From: Fundidesulfovibrio putealis DSM 16056
GTDB taxonomy: Bacteria; Desulfobacterota; Desulfovibrionia; Desulfovibrionales; Desulfovibrionaceae
Reading direction: 5' to 3'
NCBI RefSeq assembly: GCF_000429325.1
Contig: NZ_AUBQ01000014.1
Location: 184,817-248,816, forward strand
DNA length: 64,000 nucleotides
Notes under the pieces: model-generated
What the model saw: the letters and a program-made list of their open reading frames with translations, nothing else
What the model was told of the DNA's origin: nothing
Database searches by the model: none
In this document: positions 58,925 to 64,000 of the stretch, one piece after another
How the letters are laid out: every line of letters begins with the position of its first letter
Position numbering within the stretch: position 1 is the first letter of the stretch
Program-made: the position numbers and the translations under genes

Positions 58925-61570
58925 GTGTTCACGCGCCTGAAGACCTTTTTCTCAAGCCTCATCGGCGAGGGACCGGATCAGAGCCAGGGCCTCTCCGACG
59001 AGGAGATCCTGGCCGAATTCAGGAAGCGCTATCACAATTTCCGGCTGCTGCTCACAGCCAACAAGAAGACCCTGGCCATCATGAGCGAGATGGAACAGGC
59101 CCTTCGCGGCAAGTTCGTCTTCGGCATGGCCTTCGTGCGCTCCCAGGCCACGGCAGTGTCCGTGAACGTCTTCCGCATCGTCAAGCACCTCTCCGAAATC
59201 GCCCCCGGCAAGTACGACCTGCTCTTCGACCGCCTAAAGGACATCCAGGCCCAGATCGCCGCCGTGCTGGACCGCCAGCCCCAGACCATGGCCACCGAAC
59301 TGGTGCTGCCGCTGGAGGCCGTGGGCCGCGAGATGGCCGACCAGGTGGGCTCCAAGATGGCCAACCTGGGCGACATCATGACCCGCGTGGGCCTGCCCGT
59401 GCCTGCCGGGTTCGCCATCACCTCGCTGGCCTACTCCCGCTTCATGCAGGACAGCGGCCTGCAGGACGAGGTCAACCGCCTGATCCAGGCCGTGGGCGCG
59501 GATGACCACGCCACGCTCCTGCCGCTGTGCTCGCAGATCCAGCAGATGATCCTCGCGGCGGAGGTCCCCGCCGACGTGGCCCAGGCCATCCGCGACGCCT
59601 ACGCCGCCCTTGAGTGCAAGACCATACCGAGGGTGCGCGTGTCGCTGCGCTCCAGCGCCCTGGGCGAGGACGCGCTGGGCCAGTCCTTCGCGGGACAGTT
59701 CCGCAGCGTCCTGGGCGTGGCTCCCGAGGAGCTCATCATCACCTACAAGGAGATCGTGGCCAGCAAGTACAGCCCCCAGGCCGTCACCTACCGGCTGGCC
59801 AAGGGCATCCCCGACGAGGACGTGGCCATGTGCGTGGGCTGCATGGCCATGATAAGCGCCCGCTCCGGCGGCGTGGCCTACTCGCGCAACCCCCTGGCCA
59901 TCCGCGACGACGAGGTGTTCGTGCACTCCGCCTGGGGTCTGGCCAAGACCGTTGTGGACGGGGCTGTGGCCTCCGACCTGTTCGTGATCCGGCGCGGGAA
60001 CCCTCCCAAGCTGACCGAGAGCCGCGTGTCGCACAAGGACCGCATCTTTCTGTGCGACCCGGTGGCAGGCGTCTGCCGCCAGGAAGAGGCCGGACCGCTG
60101 GCCGACCAGCCGAGCCTCTCCGACGGGGAGGCCCTGCGCCTGGGCGAGATCACCATCGAGCTGGACAAGTCCTACGGCGAGCCCCTGGACATCGAATGGG
60201 CCATGGACGAGGCCCGCAACATCTTTCTGCTGCAATGCCGCCCGCTCAAGCAGATGGAGATGGGCAGGACCGCACGCCCAGAGGGCCAGTTCGGCAAGCC
60301 CCTCATGTCCGGCGGCGTCACCGGGAGCCCCGGCGTGGCTGCCGGCAGTCTGCACAAGGTGGCGCGCGACATGGACATGCTCACCTTTCCCGAGGGGGGC
60401 GTGCTGCTCTGCGTGGAGGCCGCCCCGCGCTGGGCCACGCTCTTGAGCAAGGCCTCCGCCGTGATCTGCGAGCGGGGCAGCTCCGCCGGACATCTGGCCA
60501 ACGTGGCCCGCGAGTTCGGCGTGCCCGCGCTCATGGGCCTGGACGGGGCGGTGTCGGCCCTCTCTGCCCTGGCGGGAAAGGGCGAGGTCACCGTGGACGC
60601 CGACGGGCTGGCCGTGTACTCCGGGCGCGTGGAGGGGCTTCTGGCCCTGGCACCGCCCGCGCAGGACACCCAGGCGCACGAGTCGCCCATGCACGCAATC
60701 CTGCGGGAAGTGCTGGACATCGTGGCCCCGCTCAATCTGCTGGACCCCGGCGCGAAGGAGTTCGCTCCGGAAAACTGCCTCACCCTGCACGACATCACCC
60801 GCTTCAGCCACGAGAAGTCCGTGGTGGAGATGTTCCGCTTCGGCCAGGATTTCCACTTCTCCAAGCGGGCATCCAAGCAGCTCAAGTACCGCGTGCCCAT
60901 GAAGTGGTTCTTCGTGAACCTGGACGACGGCTTCACCCACGACATCAAGGGCAAGTACGTCACCATGGAGGAGATCGCCTGCGACCCGGTGCACGCGCTC
61001 TGGGAAGGGTTCGTGGCCGTGGAATGGGCCGGGCCGCCGCCTGTGGACGCGGCGGGCTTCATGCACATCGTGGCCCACTCCACCGTGAACCGCAACATTG
61101 CGGCGGGCGGCGACAGCGAGTACGCCCAGGGCAACTATTTCATGATCTCCAAGCACTACATGTGCCTGAGTTCGCGCTTCGGCTACCACTTCTGCACCGT
61201 GGAGGCCCTGGTGGACGAGCGCGAGAACGAGAACTACGTGAGCTTCCAGTTGAAGGGCGGCGCAGCCGAGCAGGACCGGCGCGTGCGGCGCGCCAGGTTC
61301 ACTGGCGAGATTCTGGAGAGCTACAACTTCCGCGTGGAGATGCAGGGCGACGAGATGCGCGCCGTGTACGCCAAAGGCCCCATGGACGTGATGCTCGATA
61401 GGCTGCGTGTGATCGGCTACCTGCTGATGCATACCCGCCAGCTGGACATGGTGATGACCAACGAGGCCCTGGTGAACCACTACCGCCAGCGCTTCGACAC
61501 GGAAATCGGCGACATCCTGCGGGAATCGGGCGAGAAGCACATGTCGCAGGTGATGCGGGAGATGGCGTGA
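58925..61570 (+). CDS. PEP synthase-like ATP-grasp plus phosphohistidine protein lacking the PEP-binding barrel
   Basis: 881 residues. An N-terminal helical region (1-140) is specific to this type. Residues about 145-450 look like the pyruvate phosphate dikinase / PEP synthase ATP-grasp domain (GSKMANLGDIM, VPAGFAITSLAYSRF, RVSLRSSALGEDALGQSFAGQ, SRNPLAI, EWAMD...QCRPL). The swivelling phosphohistidine domain is next (CERGSSAGHLANVAREFGVPAL with His 523). The C-terminal 300 residues are not the TIM barrel that binds PEP; they match no family I know. So it may transfer phosphate from ATP through His to another acceptor. The start is seven bases after a lone response regulator and the end overlaps the MarR-like gene by four bases. 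Confidence 0.85.
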   Translation: MFTRLKTFFSSLIGEGPDQSQGLSDEEILAEFRKRYHNFRLLLTANKKTLAIMSEMEQALRGKFVFGMAFVRSQATAVSVNVFRIVKHLSEIAPGKYDLLFDRLKDIQAQIAAVLDRQPQTMATELVLPLEAVGREMADQVGSKMANLGDIMTRVGLPVPAGFAITSLAYSRFMQDSGLQDEVNRLIQAVGADDHATLLPLCSQIQQMILAAEVPADVAQAIRDAYAALECKTIPRVRVSLRSSALGEDALGQSFAGQFRSVLGVAPEELIITYKEIVASKYSPQAVTYRLAKGIPDEDVAMCVGCMAMISARSGGVAYSRNPLAIRDDEVFVHSAWGLAKTVVDGAVASDLFVIRRGNPPKLTESRVSHKDRIFLCDPVAGVCRQEEAGPLADQPSLSDGEALRLGEITIELDKSYGEPLDIEWAMDEARNIFLLQCRPLKQMEMGRTARPEGQFGKPLMSGGVTGSPGVAAGSLHKVARDMDMLTFPEGGVLLCVEAAPRWATLLSKASAVICERGSSAGHLANVAREFGVPALMGLDGAVSALSALAGKGEVTVDADGLAVYSGRVEGLLALAPPAQDTQAHESPMHAILREVLDIVAPLNLLDPGAKEFAPENCLTLHDITRFSHEKSVVEMFRFGQDFHFSKRASKQLKYRVPMKWFFVNLDDGFTHDIKGKYVTMEEIACDPVHALWEGFVAVEWAGPPPVDAAGFMHIVAHSTVNRNIAAGGDSEYAQGNYFMISKHYMCLSSRFGYHFCTVEALVDERENENYVSFQLKGGAAEQDRRVRRARFTGEILESYNFRVEMQGDEMRAVYAKGPMDVMLDRLRVIGYLLMHTRQLDMVMTNEALVNHYRQRFDTEIGDILRESGEKHMSQVMREMA

Positions 61571-62223
61571 GGCCGGATGAGCCCGACAGTTGCACGAGAC
61601 TCACACAGCAGGAGATAGACTTCCTGCTGGACCTCTACCCCTTCGATTCCTCCCGCCGCCTCCCCGGTACCGGAACCGGAACACCCCCAGCAGCCTCCTC
61701 CTGGGTCCGGTATTTCCCCCAAATGCGCCGCAATGGGCGGCACGGACTCGGCCTCTCCGTGGCGGAGGCGTCCACGCTCTGGCGCTCCCTGCTGGACGGC
61801 GTTTTCCTGCGTGAAATGGGGCTTGGCCCCCATCAATGGGTTATTTTGTGGCTGGTGGCCGTCCAGGGAGGCGAGGTCCCGGTGGAGGGGCTGGAGGAAG
61901 TCCTCGGACTCAAGCCCGCTGAGCTGGACGCCGAACTGGCCATCCTTCAAAGCCGGGGCATCCTGAAGCTGCTGGACGCGGGCCGTAGCGGCGGGCTGGC
62001 CACGGGGGCCGTGTGCATCAGTGACTTGTCCACCATGCAGCGGCTCATTGCCCTGGCCAAGCAGGTGCGCGACGCAGCCCTGCGAGACATCGGCGACGAG
62101 GAGCTGTCGGCCATGCATGCCACGCTGCTCAAAGTGATCGACAACCTGCGCGCCGTAACCGGGGCTACAGGTTCGCCTACAAATCCTCCTCCAGCTCCCC
62201 GCTCACCTGGAACCTCTTCATGA
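61567..62223 (+). CDS. MarR-like winged-helix protein
   Basis: 218 residues from the GTG that overlaps the upstream stop by four bases (GTGA). After a loose N-terminal region of about 60 residues, the rest has the MarR layout: a helical part (VAEASTLWRSLLDGVF), a winged helix (HQWVILWLVAVQGGEVPVEGLEEVLGLKPAELDAEL) and helical dimerisation (LIALAKQVRDAALRDIGDEELSAMHATLLKVIDNL). No clear effector site. Third gene of the receiver / PEP-synthase-like / MarR-like operon. Its last 47 bases overlap the convergent oxidoreductase gene. Confidence 0.65.
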   Translation: MRPDEPDSCTRLTQQEIDFLLDLYPFDSSRRLPGTGTGTPPAASSWVRYFPQMRRNGRHGLGLSVAEASTLWRSLLDGVFLREMGLGPHQWVILWLVAVQGGEVPVEGLEEVLGLKPAELDAELAILQSRGILKLLDAGRSGGLATGAVCISDLSTMQRLIALAKQVRDAALRDIGDEELSAMHATLLKVIDNLRAVTGATGSPTNPPPAPRSPGTSS

Positions 62224-63322
62224 AGGTCCGGTCGATGCGGTCCTTGAGCCACATGGCCGTCTGCCCCTCGTAGGTCAGGTAGCCCTTGCTCAGTATCCCC
62301 TGTCCGTCGCCGCAGTTCAGGATCAGCAGATAGCCGCCTTCGGTGTCCGTGAAGGCCATCAGGTCCCGGCCCTCCAGGGCGGCCATCAGGTTGTGGCGCA
62401 GCACCGGGTTCTGACGCACCGGGTACACCCCCACCTTTTCCAGTTCGCGGGGCTGGAAGCTGATGCAGTCGCCGCCGCCGAAGATGTTGGGGTGGTTGAC
62501 GCTTCGCAGGAACTTGTCCACCAGGATGCCGCCCCGGCCTCCCCCCGCTCCCATGGCGATCCCAAAGCGGGCCAAGTCCGGCTGCGGGACCACGCCGATG
62601 GCCAGGAAGGCCACGTCGTAGGGCACGCGCAGGCCGTCCGACAGGATGGCCGTGCCATCCTCCAGACGCGAAACCCCCAGGCCGTCGAAAATCTTGATGC
62701 CGCGCCGGGCCAGCGAGCGGTAGGCCAACTGGCGCACCCGCTCGGGGAAGCGCGTCAGCAGGCCCCTCCCCGGCGCGACGGCCACGTCCGGAGTGTCGTT
62801 GCAGCCGCAGCCGATAAGCTTGCAGGCGTTGCCTGCCAGCTCGAATCCGGCTGGGCCGCCGCCGATCACCAGCACCTTGGGGCTTCCCCCCATGGACACG
62901 ATGTCTTCCAGATGGCGCTTGGCGTAGAGCAGGTTCTCGATGGGCTTCACCGGGAAGACGTCCGCCCGCCCGCTGCCCGCCACCTTGGACGGCGGAAGCG
63001 ACCCGGTGTTGAAGGAGCAGACGTCGTAGCCCACGGCCATGCCGTTCTCCAGGCGCGCCGCGTTCTTCTCCGGCGTGATGGACACGACCTTGCTGCGGAT
63101 GAACGTGGCCCCGCCCTTCTCGGCCATGCGGCGCACGTTGAAGCGGCACTCCTGGGGCGTGTAATGGCCCGAGAGCATGCCCGGCCCCATGCCTGAGTAG
63201 TAGTGGTGGTCGGCAGGGCTGACCACCGTGACGTGATGCCCGGCGTCCCGGAAGCTGGCCAGATCGGCCAGCACCGAGAGGTGCGCGTGCCCGCCACCCA
63301 CGAGGAGAAGGTGCTTTCCCAT
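62177..63322 (-). CDS. FAD-dependent pyridine nucleotide oxidoreductase (NDH-2-like)
   Basis: 381 residues from the ATG at 63322 (the frame is open further but starts with a low-quality N terminus). FAD-binding: LLLVGGGHAHLSVL near the start and FGGGDCISF near 290. NAD-binding: VLVIGGGPAGFELA about residue 145. The presence of HYYSGMGPGMLSGHYTP is shared with SelD-linked and NDH-2-type FAD enzymes. It may oxidise NADH to pass electrons to quinone or another acceptor. The ribosome binding site is weak. Its 3' end overlaps the MarR-like gene. Confidence 0.87.
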   Translation of the reverse strand: MGKHLLLVGGGHAHLSVLADLASFRDAGHHVTVVSPADHHYYSGMGPGMLSGHYTPQECRFNVRRMAEKGGATFIRSKVVSITPEKNAARLENGMAVGYDVCSFNTGSLPPSKVAGSGRADVFPVKPIENLLYAKRHLEDIVSMGGSPKVLVIGGGPAGFELAGNACKLIGCGCNDTPDVAVAPGRGLLTRFPERVRQLAYRSLARRGIKIFDGLGVSRLEDGTAILSDGLRVPYDVAFLAIGVVPQPDLARFGIAMGAGGGRGGILVDKFLRSVNHPNIFGGGDCISFQPRELEKVGVYPVRQNPVLRHNLMAALEGRDLMAFTDTEGGYLLILNCGDGQGILSKGYLTYEGQTAMWLKDRIDRTFMKRFQVSGELEEDL

Positions 63323-63412
63323 GTATTGGATATGCGCCAGAGCGCACAAGAAGGCAAGCGGGAGATGCCGGGGGGGGACGGGGGAACACGGGGTCAGCGG
63401 GGAACGGGCAAT

Positions 63413-63442
63413 GAAAAGGCCCGCGACAGGACGCGGGCCTTC
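63413..63442 (-). terminator. terminator of the last response regulator
   Basis: On the minus strand AAGGCCCGCGTCC / CGCGGGCC stem followed by TTTTC, 70 bases past the stop. Confidence 0.8.
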
Positions 63443-63513
63443 AGCCGGTGTTGCTCCGGCCAAACATCGTCATTTCACGGGAAAGCTCGACGTGCGCTCC
63501 CGAAGATCGCGTC

Positions 63514-63972
63514 CTAATGTTCCCTCATCAGCCCCAGGCGCTTGAGCTCGGTCAGGAGAGCGCTCTCTTCGATGGGCTTTTGCAGGAAGGCCGTGGCTCC
63601 GCCCAGGAACATGGCGTTGTGGGTGTCTTCGGCGTCTTCGAGCACGGAGGTGATGATGATCTTGGCCTGGCAGGACTTGTCCACCCCGTGGTCCCTTTCG
63701 ACGTCGCGGATCTCGCGCATGGCTTCGGAGCCGTCGATCTCGGGCATGCGCAGGTCCATACACACGAGATCATAGGGTTTCATGTCCTTGAGGGCACGCT
63801 GGAAGGCCATCACCGCCTCTTCCCCGTTTTCGGCCACGTCACACATGGCATAGGGATGCAGGATGTACTCCAGAAAGCTGCGACTGTAGAAATCATCGTC
63901 GACGATGAGCCTGTCCCGTGAATGGCCATTAAATACGCTTGCCGCGAAACCGGTATCTTGGTACAAACCCAA
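63514..63972 (-). CDS. single-domain response regulator
   Basis: 152 residues if the TTG at 63972 is the start (AGGA three bases upstream); no ATG occurs in the right frame before the receiver, so the start is uncertain. Receiver: LIVDDDFYSR, phospho-acceptor Asp 73 in MDLRMPEIDG, IITS switch and FLQKPIE with the Lys. A short insert in the second half (DAEDTHNAMFLGGA). No output domain. Orphan, no kinase within the window near it; possibly acting with one of the kinases here. Confidence 0.88.
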   Translation of the reverse strand: MGLYQDTGFAASVFNGHSRDRLIVDDDFYSRSFLEYILHPYAMCDVAENGEEAVMAFQRALKDMKPYDLVCMDLRMPEIDGSEAMREIRDVERDHGVDKSCQAKIIITSVLEDAEDTHNAMFLGGATAFLQKPIEESALLTELKRLGLMREH

Positions 63973-64000
63973 TCATCCTGGTGCATTAAGATGAGGTTAG

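Noticed and set aside
59234..61540. 768-residue minus-strand frame
   Set aside because: Antisense of the PEP-synthase-like gene.
1..64000. tRNA or rRNA genes
   Set aside because: No segment with a T-arm GTTCRA motif in a cloverleaf context was found on reading both strands.

Overview
The window looks like the chromosome of a Desulfovibrionaceae-type anaerobe (Desulfovibrio, Fundidesulfovibrio or a relative); this is inferred from gene content, not from a database search. The clues are high GC with tightly packed genes, a rubredoxin / rubrerythrin / PerR oxidative-stress cluster, a single-cluster Desulfovibrio-type ferredoxin, many two-component and cyclic-di-GMP proteins, and a family of GC-rich hairpin repeats between genes. 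I found no rRNA, tRNA, CRISPR array, transposase or phage gene.

Layout. 1-5.3 kb: a phenylacetate-CoA ligase-like gene cut by the left edge, then an exported heme-type (EB_dh) protein coupled to a membrane GGDEF/EAL protein. 5.5-11.7 kb: a cupin, a MinD/FlhG-like ATPase, an HDOD hybrid histidine kinase and, divergently, an HD-GYP response regulator. 11.9-13.3 kb: rubredoxin, rubrerythrin and PerR. 13.4-15.2 kb: purD-purE. 15.6-17.4 kb: a MASE3 histidine kinase. 17.4-23.2 kb: two copies of a long structured intergenic repeat bracket a class A penicillin-binding protein, a YkgJ-type protein, a stand-alone IscU-like protein and a membrane protein. 23.2-29.9 kb: ferredoxin, small exported proteins, a NodU-type carbamoyltransferase / DUF5989 / SxtJ / SGNH-hydrolase group, and a MauE-rhodanese pair. 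30-37 kb: a GT39-type glycosyltransferase, a hydroxyacid dehydrogenase, a DUF3859 lipoprotein, a papain-like protease and an SH3 protein. 37-44 kb: an EF-G paralogue, a DUF4160 / DUF2442-HTH pair with its own operator-promoter, a second SGNH protein, and LysR / EamA / tautomerase. 44-52 kb: mixed metabolic and envelope genes (aminotransferase, glucokinase, MscS channel, methyltransferase). 52-56 kb: LysE, then aguB and aguA (agmatine to putrescine) split by a low-GC nucleotidyltransferase module bounded by repeats. 56-64 kb: CysQ, a ModF-like ABC ATPase, a response regulator / PEP-synthase-like / MarR-like operon, an FAD oxidoreductase and a last response regulator.

How the genes fit together. 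The best-supported functional units are the peroxide-responsive cluster, purine synthesis (purDE), polyamine synthesis (aguAB), and the carbamoyltransferase group. The most interesting unexplained items are the paired structured repeats (17.4 and 22.7 kb) and the wider mosaic hairpin family, the compact DUF4160/DUF2442-HTH module with a 16-bp palindrome between its -35 and -10 boxes, the nucleotidyltransferase insertion inside the agu locus, the EB_dh / c-di-GMP pair, and the response-regulator / PEP-synthase-like operon.
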